A DNA stretch of 64,000 nt from NCBI GenBank assembly GCA_963769605.1, contig CAVYML010000009.1:1550001-1614000 (forward strand). The letters are read 5' to 3'. The translations under genes and the position numbers were made by a program. The notes under the pieces are model-generated. The model ran no database searches. It had not been told where the DNA came from and saw nothing but the letters and a program-made list of their open reading frames with translations. Of this stretch, positions 43,699 through 53,767 are shown one piece after another. Source of the DNA: Fen-1254 sp963769605 (GTDB lineage: Bacteria > Bacteroidota > Ignavibacteria > UBA10030). Position 1 is the stretch's first letter. Every line of letters begins with the position of its first letter.

Positions 43699-45867
43699 TT
43701 AGCTGACAAAATGCAATGCTGCCATAACTACATCGATAAGTTTGATACCGATGAACGGCAAGATGACTCCACCGAGTCCCCAGTTGATGAGGTTTCTCTT
43801 CAGCAGGTCGTCGGCACCCATGACGCGATACTTGACTCCTTTAAGGGCAACCGGAATCAATGCCGGAATAATCAATGCATTAAAAATTACCGCAGACAAG
43901 ATTGCAGATGTCGGCGAATGCAGATTCATGATGTCGACTGCTTTCAGCCACGGCAGCGTTCCCGCAAACAATGCAGGAATGATTGCAAAATATTTCGCGA
44001 CATCGTTTGCAATCGAAAAGGTTGTCAGAGCGCCGCGGGTTATCAGAAGCTGTTTTCCGACATGAACCACTTCAAGCAATTTCGTCGGATCGCTGTCCAG
44101 ATCAACCATGTTTGCCGCTTCTTTTGCCGCTTGCGTCCCGGCATTCATCGCCAAGGCAACATCTGCCTGCGCAAGCGCCGGAGCGTCATTCGTGCCGTCG
44201 CCCATCATCGCAACAAGCTTTCCTTCAGCCTGCTGTTTTCGAATGTATTCAAGTTTTATTTCCGGTGTCGCTTGTGCGACATAGTCATCTATACCGGCCT
44301 GCGCAGCGATGGCAGCAGCTGTTACAGGATTGTCGCCCGTAATCATGACGGTTCGTATTCCCATTTGTCTTAGTTCGTCAAATCGCTCTTTCATATTGGG
44401 CTTCAGGATGTCCTCAAGAGCAATAACGCCAACCACATGTGAATCGTCTGAGACAACCAAAGGCGTTGCACCCCTTTTTGCTACGTCGTTGACGATTGAA
44501 TCGATCTCCTGTGGAACCGCACCATGATTATCCCGAACGAATTGAAACACTGCATCGGGCGCTCCTTTTCGTATCTGCTTCCCATTAGGGAAGTCGATAC
44601 CGCTCATGCGGGTCTGCGCGCTAAAGGGCACGATCACTGAATTTGTCGGCACATTGACCGGATCTTTGCTAAACTTTTCATAAAGCTTTACAATGCTCTT
44701 GCCTTCCGGTGTTTCATCAGCAGCAGAAGCCAGTGCAGCAAGCCGCGCCAGTTCGGACTCTTTATATTTTCCTATAGGCAAGAATGCTGTTGCATGTCTG
44801 TTTCCAAGTGTGATTGTTCCGGTCTTATCAAGCAGTACGACATCAATATCGCCTGCAAGCTCAACCGCTTTTCCGCTCTTGGATATGATATTTGCCTGCA
44901 ATGCCCGATCCATTCCGGCGATTCCGATTGCTGCAAGCAGTGCTCCGATCGTTGTCGGAATAAGGCAGACAAGAAGCGCAATTAACGTCGGCACATCTGT
45001 ACCGAGACTTTTCAGAGGTTCTGAGATTCCGAGATAACCCGCCATATATTGTTCCGCGTTCCATGCCATCGGCCAAAGAGGAATTACGACAATTAAAAAG
45101 ACCAGCGTGAATGCTGAAAGAACGAGTGTTAAAGCGATTTCGTTCGGACTGCGCTGGCGGATAGCTCCTTCAACAAGTGCAATCATCCTATCAAGAAATG
45201 ATTCACCCGCACCGCTGGTAATCTTTACGATAATCTTATCTGAGAGGACATAGGTTCCGCCGGTTACTCCGGATGCATCGCTGTGTGCAGCACGAATGAC
45301 CGGAGCTGATTCGCCTGTAATAGCGGATTCATCGACCGATGCAATACCTTCAATGATTTCGCCGTCTCCGGGAATCATCTGACCGGCTTGAACGACAACT
45401 CGATCACCGGGTTGAAGTACCGTTGAAGAAACCTGCTCAATTATTCCGACAGCAGTTACACGGTAGGCAATCGTGTCTTTACGTGCTTTCCTCAATGAAT
45501 CTGCCTGTGCTTTTCCTCGTGCCTCCGCAAGAGCGGTTGCAAAGTTTGCAAACAACACGGTGAGGAAAAGCCATGCGGTAAGTGCAATAAAGTATGTTAT
45601 TGGTACCTGGCTTACCTGGCTGCCGAAAGCTGCTGCTATCATATAGAGAAGCGTCAATATCGCACCGACTTCCACGACAAACATAACCGGGTTTTTCCAC
45701 TGGATGTCCGGTCGCAGCATAACAAATGACTGCTTCAATGCAGCAACTGCGGTCTTTTTTTCAAGAAGAGCTCTCCGTTTAACACGATGGAGCGGTTTCG
45801 GTTCTTGCGGATAATGGGCTTCCACTATCTCTTCGATATCATGATCTATGTTCTGAACTTCACTCAT
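43699..45867 (-). CDS. kdpB: Potassium-transporting ATPase, catalytic subunit B
   Basis: The 722-aa P-type ATPase shows TGESAPV at about 184, the phosphorylation site LLDKTGTITLGNR with Asp347, and MMGDGTNDAPALAQADV in the hinge. It hydrolyses ATP to drive high-affinity K+ uptake through KdpA. The N-terminus is longer than in E. coli. AAGGAG precedes the ATG. It lies between kdpA and kdpC in the standard order. Confidence 0.96.
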   Translation of the reverse strand: MSEVQNIDHDIEEIVEAHYPQEPKPLHRVKRRALLEKKTAVAALKQSFVMLRPDIQWKNPVMFVVEVGAILTLLYMIAAAFGSQVSQVPITYFIALTAWLFLTVLFANFATALAEARGKAQADSLRKARKDTIAYRVTAVGIIEQVSSTVLQPGDRVVVQAGQMIPGDGEIIEGIASVDESAITGESAPVIRAAHSDASGVTGGTYVLSDKIIVKITSGAGESFLDRMIALVEGAIRQRSPNEIALTLVLSAFTLVFLIVVIPLWPMAWNAEQYMAGYLGISEPLKSLGTDVPTLIALLVCLIPTTIGALLAAIGIAGMDRALQANIISKSGKAVELAGDIDVVLLDKTGTITLGNRHATAFLPIGKYKESELARLAALASAADETPEGKSIVKLYEKFSKDPVNVPTNSVIVPFSAQTRMSGIDFPNGKQIRKGAPDAVFQFVRDNHGAVPQEIDSIVNDVAKRGATPLVVSDDSHVVGVIALEDILKPNMKERFDELRQMGIRTVMITGDNPVTAAAIAAQAGIDDYVAQATPEIKLEYIRKQQAEGKLVAMMGDGTNDAPALAQADVALAMNAGTQAAKEAANMVDLDSDPTKLLEVVHVGKQLLITRGALTTFSIANDVAKYFAIIPALFAGTLPWLKAVDIMNLHSPTSAILSAVIFNALIIPALIPVALKGVKYRVMGADDLLKRNLINWGLGGVILPFIGIKLIDVVMAALHFVS

Positions 45868-45930
45868 GTTGAACTCCTTATGACTTTGTTGTCAAAATAT
45901 TTGAAGCCTATTAAATAATATTCGCTTTGT

Positions 45931-47727
45931 TCATCCGCCAAACGGGATCGGTCCCAAATGTTCTGCTAATGGCCCAAGTACTGCAATGGGGAGAAAGAGC
46001 AGCGCGCCGACAATGAGAATCGTACCCAATAAGAGATAACCGAATGTGGACGTATCGGTACGCAATGTTCCAAGACTATATGGACTGGTTTTCTTGCTTC
46101 CAAGGTATGCAGCCATTGCAACCGGAGCGACTATCGGAAGAAAACGACTGATCAACATTACAATTCCGGCGGCAATATCCCATGCCGCTGCTTCAGGCGC
46201 CGGATTCGGATTATTGTAGAAGCCGTATGTAACTCCCAACCCGTCAAAAGCCGAACCGTTATTTGCCGATGCAGATGAGAACTGATAAAACATTTGCGAA
46301 AGTCCGTGCGGACCGGGATTGCTGACGGCTTTCATTCCCCAATCGGTTGCAGCAAATATACCGGTGGGCAAAAGAATCATAAGCGGATGTATCAGCAGCG
46401 CGATAACCGCCAGCTTTACTTCACGGGCACCGATTTTCTTGCCAAGATATTCCGGCGTACGGCCGACCATCATGCCGGCAATAAATATCCCGATGATGAC
46501 GAAGAGCAGCATATTTATCATACCCACGCCTTTACCGCCAAAAATGCAATTAAGCCACATGCCGACCATCGGTGATAAAGCTGCAAGCGGGTTTAAGCTG
46601 TCATGCTCTGAATTCACCGCACCGCAAGTTACGTCCGTCGTCAGTGCGGCGAATGTTGCACCTGCGGAGGTTCCGAATCGTATTTCTTTACCTTCGAGAT
46701 TGCCAAGGTGCTGATCAACCGGCAAACCGCTTACAGAGGGCAATGTCACTGTCCGATTTCCACCAGGCGCCGTTGCACTGGGAATTTCATACATCCGCGC
46801 GGCAGAATGACTTGTAAATGCCGGGTTAGGCGAATATGTATCGTACGCTATAGCCCAAACAATAGTTCCCGTCATCAGAAGGAGCATCACGGAAAAAATG
46901 ACATAAGCATGGCGCATTTTTTTCAGCATACGACCGTACATTAGCACGAGCGCAAACGGAAATATCATCATTGAGAGCGCGTTAAAGAAATTTGAAAGCG
47001 CAGTCGGATTCTCGAACGGATGAGCAGAATTCATTCCAAAAAAGCCGCCTCCATTGGTCCCAAGCATCTTGATGGACTCAAGCGCCGCTACCGGTCCGAC
47101 AATGATATTTTGTTGATTTGATTCAAGTCCGGCAATCTGATAAACGCTCTGGAGAGTCATCGGACTTCCCTGTGAGATAAAAATTATACTGATGACAAAA
47201 GCCGCCGGGATGAACATATAAATTAATACACGCCACATGTCAAGAAAGAAATTTCCCAGATGTTTGTCGCTTCGCAGAGCCCGTATGATTGCTGTCAGGG
47301 CGCACAGACCTATTGCAGCCGAAATAAACATATTGGAGATATCAAAGAAAATCTGGCTGAAATTAGAGAAATGCTGGTCTCCGGAATAGTGCTGAAGGTT
47401 CGTATTTGTCATAAACGAAATCACGCTACTAAAAATCGCACTCGGCGCTATCATCGGCCGATGCAGAGGGTTCAAAGGCATCCATTCCTGGAGAGCCAGG
47501 ACAAGAAAGCCGAAGATGAACAACGCAGTATTGAAAATCAGCAATGATCCGATGTACTGTTTCCAGCCTTGATGCCCGCTGTCTAATCGCTTCTCAAACC
47601 ACCCAAATAAACGAAGTGGTCGATAATTTCCATCCATGATCCATCCCATATAACGACTCAGTGGAAACGCTAAAAGCGTTGCCGCGGCGAGCAGGAGGAA
47701 CGGTAATAGCCAAATTTGAATAGTCAT
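45931..47727 (-). CDS. kdpA: Potassium-transporting ATPase, channel subunit A (copy 1)
   Basis: The 598-aa membrane protein carries the K+ selectivity-filter-like repeats of KdpA, including LGTNGGGFFGMNSAHPFENP and FMTNTNLQHYSGDQH, and a C-terminal VLGPLAEHLGPIPFGG. It forms the pore of the Kdp complex. AAAGGAG precedes the ATG. A second, very similar kdpA lies at 49514-51340. Confidence 0.95.
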   Translation of the reverse strand: MTIQIWLLPFLLLAAATLLAFPLSRYMGWIMDGNYRPLRLFGWFEKRLDSGHQGWKQYIGSLLIFNTALFIFGFLVLALQEWMPLNPLHRPMIAPSAIFSSVISFMTNTNLQHYSGDQHFSNFSQIFFDISNMFISAAIGLCALTAIIRALRSDKHLGNFFLDMWRVLIYMFIPAAFVISIIFISQGSPMTLQSVYQIAGLESNQQNIIVGPVAALESIKMLGTNGGGFFGMNSAHPFENPTALSNFFNALSMMIFPFALVLMYGRMLKKMRHAYVIFSVMLLLMTGTIVWAIAYDTYSPNPAFTSHSAARMYEIPSATAPGGNRTVTLPSVSGLPVDQHLGNLEGKEIRFGTSAGATFAALTTDVTCGAVNSEHDSLNPLAALSPMVGMWLNCIFGGKGVGMINMLLFVIIGIFIAGMMVGRTPEYLGKKIGAREVKLAVIALLIHPLMILLPTGIFAATDWGMKAVSNPGPHGLSQMFYQFSSASANNGSAFDGLGVTYGFYNNPNPAPEAAAWDIAAGIVMLISRFLPIVAPVAMAAYLGSKKTSPYSLGTLRTDTSTFGYLLLGTILIVGALLFLPIAVLGPLAEHLGPIPFGG

Positions 47728-47765
47728 TTTCTAAACTCCTTTTGTTTTTGTCTCTGGCGCACCGG

Positions 47766-47846
47766 TCAAAACTTTTCCGGTCTTAAAAGGGCTGCGACCA
47801 GATAGACGAAAAGAAACAACGCAACAACAGCGGTTAAATAAATCAT
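47766..47846 (-). CDS. kdpF: Kdp small stabilising subunit F
   Basis: A 26-aa hydrophobic peptide (MIYLTAVVALFLFVYLVAAL, then LRPEKF) matches KdpF in size, position just before kdpA and the ending RPEKF. GAGGAG lies upstream. It is below usual gene-calling limits. Confidence 0.85.
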   Translation of the reverse strand: MIYLTAVVALFLFVYLVAALLRPEKF

Positions 47847-47872
47847 TTTATTGTCTCCTCAGTTTTTATGAA

Positions 47873-47968
47873 TTAGATTTTCTCGCATGCTTCCATGAAG
47901 AGATAGCATAATCCCATCAGAGCGATGCCCAGGAGAAACATTGCCGGCAGCCAGATTAAAAGATTCAT
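47873..47968 (-). CDS. 31-aa membrane peptide upstream of kdpF
   Basis: The frame MNLLIWLPAMFLLGIALMGL, followed by CYLFMEACEKI, forms one membrane helix with a charged tail and has a perfect GGAGG site. It ends 26 bases before kdpF. It may be a further small Kdp-associated peptide. Confidence 0.6.
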   Translation of the reverse strand: MNLLIWLPAMFLLGIALMGLCYLFMEACEKI

Positions 47969-48120
47969 TTTTAAATTCCTCCAATTAATTTTGTTTAGAT
48001 TCATACTTCTAAAACTTTATAACATTATTTTAATTCTTGCGTTCCTCAAAGACCATCAAAAGGCCATAAAATAGAAAGGTGAAACTATAAATTTATTATA
48101 AATGCATAATTATGATTTTC

Positions 48121-49245
48121 TCAAAACGTTATAATTACGCCGGCAAGAAATGTAGGTTGCGATGAGTTTGTCGGCAGCATGCTGCCGGCCGAAATGAACG
48201 CATTGCCATTTGCAAAGTCATCTCGCGCTTCAAAGCGCACGATAATCGGATCCCATGGACGATATTCATACGTCGCTGTCACCTCTTTAAATATCGGATT
48301 TGAAAATTTCACTCCCGTTGTATAACCGTTTCGATCATTATAGATTTCACCGCGTACTGCTAAATCCGACTTCGAATCAAGATTATACCTGACGTAAGCA
48401 GCGACACCTTTCCAGATATTGAGCAGCCCGTTAATAGATTCCTGTCCGTAATCGGCATCCATTGCAAATGTGATGTCATTGCAGATCTGCTGTGTAACAA
48501 TTAATTCTCCTACGTCTTTCTTTCCGGATGAAATGGTATCAGGCTGCTCGAATCCGCTCATGCCGTTTAGTGTAATTGTAGTTGCGGCTGTTGGAGAATA
48601 GTTTAGCCCCAATCCGATCGATTTTGCGCTGTTATTATCGATAACCGTGTTCCAGCTATTTACGATATGCAGAGCGGCGGTGAAATTGCTTGTAACTGGA
48701 TATGTGAGGCGCATTCCCATGTGATAATATGGAATGGCCCAGGCAAAGAGGAACGAACGGCTGTAATTCCAATTGCCGTTTGATTCGATCACTTCGTATC
48801 CCATCATCGTTGCAAATTTCCCTATATCGACCGTCAATCCTGAGCCAAGAGGAATAATAGCAGTGAGGTACGCTTGCTCTACCAAATTTAAGGTGCTTGT
48901 TGACGCAACTGCAGCTCCGGTCGATGTATTCAAAAGGCCTTGCACTATATCGTTGCCGGTGCCAATGGCAAGATCAACGCGAAAGCCAAGAGGCTGTGCC
49001 TGTTCCTGTACGGTGAGTTTTGCCAGGTTAAACCCGAATTGATTTTCATAAATATCGAAATTCCGGAGCTGATTCATTTGATCGTATGGGCTGTTAAAAT
49101 TTCTACTGTAATAAACATCGACCAGTCCGCTCCATGATATTTTTGATGATGCCGGAGTCGATGCGGCCGTTGAATCTGCTCCCCATGCTGGAATTGAAAA
49201 AAGGGACACTGCAAAAATTACGGCGGACAGATACATGTTCTTCAT
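48121..49245 (-). CDS. Outer-membrane beta-barrel porin (OmpL/BBP2-like), Kdp-linked
   Basis: The 374-aa protein has a signal peptide (cleavage near AWG-AD), strand-rich sequence with GLVDVYYSRNF, IIPLGSGLTVDIGKF and AWAIPYYHMGMRLTYP, and ends in VIITF. It is a paralogue of the porin at 291-1376. AAGGAGATT precedes the ATG. It lies between the two kdpA genes on the same strand, so it may provide an outer-membrane path for K+ under limitation. Confidence 0.82.
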   Translation of the reverse strand: MKNMYLSAVIFAVSLFSIPAWGADSTAASTPASSKISWSGLVDVYYSRNFNSPYDQMNQLRNFDIYENQFGFNLAKLTVQEQAQPLGFRVDLAIGTGNDIVQGLLNTSTGAAVASTSTLNLVEQAYLTAIIPLGSGLTVDIGKFATMMGYEVIESNGNWNYSRSFLFAWAIPYYHMGMRLTYPVTSNFTAALHIVNSWNTVIDNNSAKSIGLGLNYSPTAATTITLNGMSGFEQPDTISSGKKDVGELIVTQQICNDITFAMDADYGQESINGLLNIWKGVAAYVRYNLDSKSDLAVRGEIYNDRNGYTTGVKFSNPIFKEVTATYEYRPWDPIIVRFEARDDFANGNAFISAGSMLPTNSSQPTFLAGVIITF

Positions 49246-49513
49246 AAATAATAATCTCCTTGTGTATCATTCTGATTGCATCAATTAACAACGCGTTAAA
49301 TATGATGAGCGCCGATAAGGAAAGCTATCAAGGGATTATAAAAAGGGAGGTGAAGAAAATAAAAATGCTATAAAAAAAGTATCGAAATGCCTTATTTACT
49401 TTAATAAGTAAATTCTCATTACACGCAATGAATCATAACACCTTCCAAAAGATTGAAAATACCCGGGTGAACTTCTTTTCGAGCAGTTCACCCGGGTACG
49501 AAATGACTTTTAT
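49246..49513. other. Gap between kdpA copy 2 and the porin
   Basis: About 270 AT-rich bases holding the terminator at 49460-49498. A promoter for the porin may lie around 49300-49400, where TTACTTTAATAAGTAAA forms a small palindrome, but no clear consensus was found. Confidence 0.4.
49460..49498 (-). terminator. Rho-independent terminator after kdpA copy 2
   Basis: TACCCGGGTGAAC at 49460-49472 is exactly complementary to 49486-49498, a 13-bp stem. Read on the minus strand the stem is followed by TTTTCAATCTTTT. It should separate kdpA copy 2 from the downstream porin and Kdp genes. Confidence 0.8.
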
Positions 49514-51340
49514 TCAACCTCCAAACGGTATCGGGCCTAAATGTTCAGCAAGCGGACCAAGAGCAGCGATGGGCAGGAAGAGCAATGCGCCGATGATTAT
49601 AATCGTTGAAAAGAGAAGAATCCCGAATGTGCTCGTATCGTCGCGCAATGTTCCCAAACCGAATGGACTTGTTTTTTTCCTTCCAAGAAATGCTGCCATA
49701 GCAATCGGCGCAATAATCGGAATAAAACGGCTGATAATAATGACGATGCCAGTTGCAATGTCCCATGCGATGGCTTCGGGTGCAGGATTCGGATTATTGT
49801 AGAAACCGTAAGTAACTCCTAATCCGTCAAATGCCGAACCATTATTCGCAGATGCAGAAGAGAACTGATAAAACATTTGAGAAAATCCATGCGCTCCCGG
49901 ATTGCTGACGGCTTTCATTCCCCAATCTGTAGCTGCAAACAAGCCGCTTGGAAACAGGATCATGAGAGGATGAATTAAAAGAGCGATAACAGCCAGTTTG
50001 ATTTCTCGCGCTCCGATTTTCCTGCCGAGATATTCAGGTGTCCGTCCGACCATCATGCCGGCAATGAAAATTCCTATTATAACGTACAGCAACATATTGA
50101 TCATGCCCACGCCCTTACCGCCGAATATGCAGTTCAACCACATTCCCACCATAGGCGATAGTGCCGCAATGGGGTTTAAACTATCGTGTTCGCAATTCAC
50201 CGCTCCATCGGTGACATCGACGGTCAATGCAGCAAATGTAGGTCCTGCCGATGTACCAAATCGCATTTCTTTTCCCTCGAGATTGCCAAGGTGCTGATCC
50301 ACCGGGAGTCCCGCAACCGGGGGAACCGTAAACTGGCGGACACCGCCGGGCGCCGAAGAACTGGGAACCTCATAGGATTGTGTGACGCGGCTGGTGAGAC
50401 CGGGATTCGGTCGTAACGTGTCAAAATACACAGCCCAAACAATTGTGCCGATCATAAGAGTTAACATCACTGAAAAAATCACGTATGAGTGGCGCCGGCG
50501 GCTAAGCATGCGGCCGTACATCAACACAAGAGCAAATGGAAAAAGCATCATTGCAACACAGGAAAGAAAATTCGTAAGTGCAGTAGGATTTTCAAAAGGA
50601 TGAGCGGAATTCATGCCGTAAAATCCTCCTCCATTTGTTCCTAACTGCTTCATCGGCACAAAGGCAGCCAGGGGTCCGACGACAATTTTTTGAGGCATTG
50701 GATCCCCTTTATCCGTTATACCTCTTGAACCCGGTTCCAGTGTTGAGACTTGATAAGAACTGTCTAATGTCATCGGCGACCCTTGTTGCAGAAATACGAT
50801 CCCAAGAACGAATGCAATCGGCAGGAACATATATATCACGACACGCCACATATCGACAAAAAAGTTTCCGACGGACGAATCGCCGCGTAAAGAGCGAATA
50901 ATGACAGTCAGACTGCAAAATCCGATAGAAGCCGATAAAAAGAAATTTGCAAATCCAAAAAATATCTGGCTGAAATTTGATAAATGCTGATCCCCGGAAT
51001 AGTGCTGCAAATCCGTGTTCGTCATAAAAGAAAGAACACTGTGAAGAATAGCGCTCGGTGCAAGCATCCCCTTACCATCAGGATTCAGCGGCATCCATGG
51101 CTGGAGGGACAGAATGAGGAATCCGAATACAAAGAGAACGGTATTGAAAATAAGCATCGACACCGTATATTGTTTCCAATTTTGCGGACCACTTTGAAGG
51201 CGATTTTCAAACCAATGGAATATTGGCAATGGTTTGTATTTTCCGTCCATGATCCAGGCAAGGAAACGGCTTAGTGGAAAAGCGAGAACAGCCGTGGTGA
51301 CAAGAATTGCGATCGGGAGAAGCCAGATATGGATAAACAT
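49514..51340 (-). CDS. kdpA: Potassium-transporting ATPase, channel subunit A (copy 2)
   Basis: The 608-aa protein is a close paralogue of the product of 45931-47727: the same LGTNGGGFYGMNSAHPFENP, NTDLQHYSGDQHLSNFSQIF and a C-terminus ending LGPIPFGG, with a short extra loop (SRGITDKGDPMPQK). It has its own AAAGGAG site and terminator and no B or C gene beside it. It could swap into the KdpBC complex or work under another condition. All filter segments appear intact. Confidence 0.93.
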   Translation of the reverse strand: MFIHIWLLPIAILVTTAVLAFPLSRFLAWIMDGKYKPLPIFHWFENRLQSGPQNWKQYTVSMLIFNTVLFVFGFLILSLQPWMPLNPDGKGMLAPSAILHSVLSFMTNTDLQHYSGDQHLSNFSQIFFGFANFFLSASIGFCSLTVIIRSLRGDSSVGNFFVDMWRVVIYMFLPIAFVLGIVFLQQGSPMTLDSSYQVSTLEPGSRGITDKGDPMPQKIVVGPLAAFVPMKQLGTNGGGFYGMNSAHPFENPTALTNFLSCVAMMLFPFALVLMYGRMLSRRRHSYVIFSVMLTLMIGTIVWAVYFDTLRPNPGLTSRVTQSYEVPSSSAPGGVRQFTVPPVAGLPVDQHLGNLEGKEMRFGTSAGPTFAALTVDVTDGAVNCEHDSLNPIAALSPMVGMWLNCIFGGKGVGMINMLLYVIIGIFIAGMMVGRTPEYLGRKIGAREIKLAVIALLIHPLMILFPSGLFAATDWGMKAVSNPGAHGFSQMFYQFSSASANNGSAFDGLGVTYGFYNNPNPAPEAIAWDIATGIVIIISRFIPIIAPIAMAAFLGRKKTSPFGLGTLRDDTSTFGILLFSTIIIIGALLFLPIAALGPLAEHLGPIPFGG

Positions 51341-51463
51341 TGTTCTACTCCTTTGAATATTTCATGGTTGTGACTTTTCTATAGAGATATATTTTTGCTC
51401 AGGTCCATAAATAATTGCCGTTAATGTTATGTCGAAGTTAGTGACGTTTCCATTCATAAGGAT

Positions 51464-51793
51464 TCAATTCCGTGGAGCGTAAAACATAACTGCGACGCCG
51501 ATCAGGGCAATGAATGCGCCGATGATATCAAACCTGTCTGGTATGAATTGGTCAACTTTCCAACCCCACAGAAGAGACATGACAATGAACACACCACCGT
51601 AGGTGGCGTACACCCTGCCAAAGTTTGCTGTTTGCAGTGTTGCTATGACTCCATAGATTGCGAGAACGATACCCCCGATAATACCATACCATGGCGGCTT
51701 ATTCTCTTTAAGCCAAAGCCACATGAGATATCCGCCCCCAATTTCACAAAATCCTGAAAAAATGAAGACTATCAAGGACTTAACTATAGGCAT
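51464..51793 (-). CDS. YnfA/UPF0060-family membrane protein
   Basis: The 109-aa protein has four membrane segments and family motifs FSGFCEIGGGYLMWLWLKE and ANFGRVYATYGGVFIVMSLL. YnfA is a small-multidrug-resistance-like protein of uncertain role. The ATG at 51793 gives the standard length; a TTG-started extension to 51850 is less likely. It lies upstream of kdpA copy 2 on the same strand. Confidence 0.85.
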   Translation of the reverse strand: MPIVKSLIVFIFSGFCEIGGGYLMWLWLKENKPPWYGIIGGIVLAIYGVIATLQTANFGRVYATYGGVFIVMSLLWGWKVDQFIPDRFDIIGAFIALIGVAVMFYAPRN

Positions 51794-52437
51794 ATATTCT
51801 TTCTTCAAAATAATTGACAGCTGCAAACCGATTTTATAGAACTCGATCAATCACGCAGATAATATGATAAGTCATAAAGGGGAAAGCAATAAAGAAGATG
51901 TAAAAAGAAAAGCATGAAGGATAAAGAAGCTATAAATAATAAAGTGTTAGTACGTGAACTCCTAAATTATTAAGGAATCGTAAACTGCAATTGTGTTGAT
52001 GAAGTGATAGAAACAAAACCTTTGCAGTTTGTGGATACGAAGAAAAACTTCTCCTGGAATAGCTGCCCAAACCTGCAAGCAGTCAGGAAAAACTATTGCT
52101 GACTGTGACGGAGATCGCAGATCGAATTCATGCCATGAGAGATGTCGTTTCGAGTTGATAAAGCCATTGTCAAACCAAAGCAGCGTTGCATCGGATCCGG
52201 AAAGTTGCTTCTACTTCAGGATGGATGAGGAATTAATGTCGAACAGGTTCACGGGAAGTTTTTTATTTCTGTGTCGGAAATCGATTTCTAATTTTTTAGT
52301 TTTTGCAATAAAACGGCTTTTTAAGACCGTTTTCTAGTCTATTACGAGTGATCAAGACTTTCAAAGTCAGTCATTTGTATATAATTATAGAGTTCTTTAA
52401 ATTGAATCATTCTACTAACTACAATTGAGGACTGAAG
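51794..52437. other. Intergenic region with terminator-like hairpin
   Basis: About 640 bases without a convincing gene. A 102-codon frame at 52029-52337 lacks family features. AAAACGG at 52310-52316 pairs with CCGTTTT at 52327-52333, a possible bidirectional terminator. The stretch looks like decayed accessory sequence. Confidence 0.45.
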
Positions 52438-52773
52438 ATGAAGATAGAATCTCTCGCCTTAATGTTTGTATTCGCTGTTATCATTTTTGGCTGTCGGACA
52501 GAGCCCACAGACGGTGGCAATCCCGATGGTGGACCTAATTGTCAATTTGGTTATAATGTTCCATACGCAGCACATGTCCTTCTCACGCTTGAAAACAGCT
52601 ATAATACACGGGTTGCAACATTGGTCGATGCAGATCAAACTCCAGGCAGTTATGTGATTAATTTCAATGCGGGCCTCTATCCTTCCGGCGTTTATTTTAT
52701 TGTGCTCGATATAAAAGGATCAAATAATCAAGATTCTTCCATCACTCGGAACACTACTATATTTCGTCCATGA
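52438..52773 (+). CDS. Small lipoprotein with sorting-domain-like C-terminus
   Basis: The 111-aa product has a lipobox (FAVIIFGCRTEP, Cys at 19) followed by a short linker and a domain with LTLENSYNTRVATLVDADQT and NAGLYPSGVYFIVLDIKG. That pattern closely resembles the FlgD-like or type A sorting domain fold seen at the C-terminus of type IX secreted proteins, here attached directly to a lipid anchor. Its stop overlaps the next start (ATGA). Confidence 0.65.
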   Translation: MKIESLALMFVFAVIIFGCRTEPTDGGNPDGGPNCQFGYNVPYAAHVLLTLENSYNTRVATLVDADQTPGSYVINFNAGLYPSGVYFIVLDIKGSNNQDSSITRNTTIFRP

Positions 52774-53450
52774 AACATACAAGACTGTTTTTAAACATCT
52801 TCGTTATTTTCTTTTTCGTTCTTTCTGCTTATGCCCAAACAGAGGTCTACGTCGCGCCAAGTTATGGGATGTATATATACAATTCTGAGAATGGAACGAG
52901 TATAATGGGAGATAAAGATTTTCGCTATTTCTTCAGTCCTTTGATCGGCATAGAGATCGGGAATATTCTCGGTTACCAATCGTTTATCGAATACAGCTAT
53001 CAAAATTCAATCGCGGAGAACACGGTTCCTTTTGAAAATAATATAGGAGTAGCTCCCAATCCTCCCTTTTATTGTAATGTAGATTTAAAAATTCACAATA
53101 TAGATTTGTCTTTAAGAGGAAACATAACCGAAAATCTTATCTGGGGGATTGGTCCTGCCTTTTCTATTATTAATAGAACGATCACAATTCCCTATATGAA
53201 CGCGATGTGGGCATCGGAATGGCCGTACGACTTTATAGACCGTTTAATTTCGTATGCGCTTGGTTTACATGCATCGATCATTTTTCAGATACCGTTATCG
53301 GATGGGCCGAATCGGTTCCTTATTATTTCCGGTTTCAAAGCACGCTATACTCATACGATATTGTATGATAAAGGCGGCCGTGATCTATCTAATTATAATC
53401 AGGACTATTTGACCGGATTTTTATTTGTGGGGCTGGGATATCAATTCTAA
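52770..53450 (+). CDS. Outer-membrane beta-barrel protein, unknown
   Basis: The 226-aa protein has a signal peptide (FFFVLSAYAQ-TE), strand-like alternation and a C-terminal Phe (FVGLGYQF), the pattern of small outer-membrane barrels. It is translationally coupled to the lipoprotein upstream. I recognise no named family. Confidence 0.65.
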   Translation: MKHTRLFLNIFVIFFFVLSAYAQTEVYVAPSYGMYIYNSENGTSIMGDKDFRYFFSPLIGIEIGNILGYQSFIEYSYQNSIAENTVPFENNIGVAPNPPFYCNVDLKIHNIDLSLRGNITENLIWGIGPAFSIINRTITIPYMNAMWASEWPYDFIDRLISYALGLHASIIFQIPLSDGPNRFLIISGFKARYTHTILYDKGGRDLSNYNQDYLTGFLFVGLGYQF

Positions 53451-53767
53451 ATGGAAATTGAAAAAGAAGGAGATTGCGTTCCGTTCTAGGATGAAATAAA
53501 TTTCAACCGATGCAACAAAAGTGAACGCCTCCGGGGGCGGTAATATTGCAGGAGACACACATCAGAATAATTATAATATTGCTTCAGAGGTAAGCCGGAT
53601 CGGGAGGATTTAGGCTTTCATTCCGTTCCGGGTAGTAATTCAATTTATTATGGACAATAATTTCAATTGCCAATTATTTGTGCAATAATGCACGGAATAT
53701 AGACAATGTCTTTGTAGTATATTGCAATCGTAATCTTTCATTCAATTACAAATAATAAAGGATAATC
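53451..53767 (+). pseudogene. Remnant of a Gly/Asn-rich secreted protein
   Basis: At 53515-53614 one frame reads ATKVNASGGGNIAGDTHQNN and then YNIASEVSRIGRI before a stop, typical of surface proteins of this group, but no start or signal is present. The rest of the 317-base gap is AT-rich and holds nothing else recognisable. Confidence 0.4.

Noticed and set aside
51341..51463. c-di-AMP (ydaO-type) riboswitch before kdpA copy 2
   Set aside because: The gap is too short and no conserved core could be seen.
52029..52337. 102-aa frame between ynfA and the lipoprotein gene
   Set aside because: It lacks a ribosome site and recognisable features and ends inside a terminator-like hairpin.
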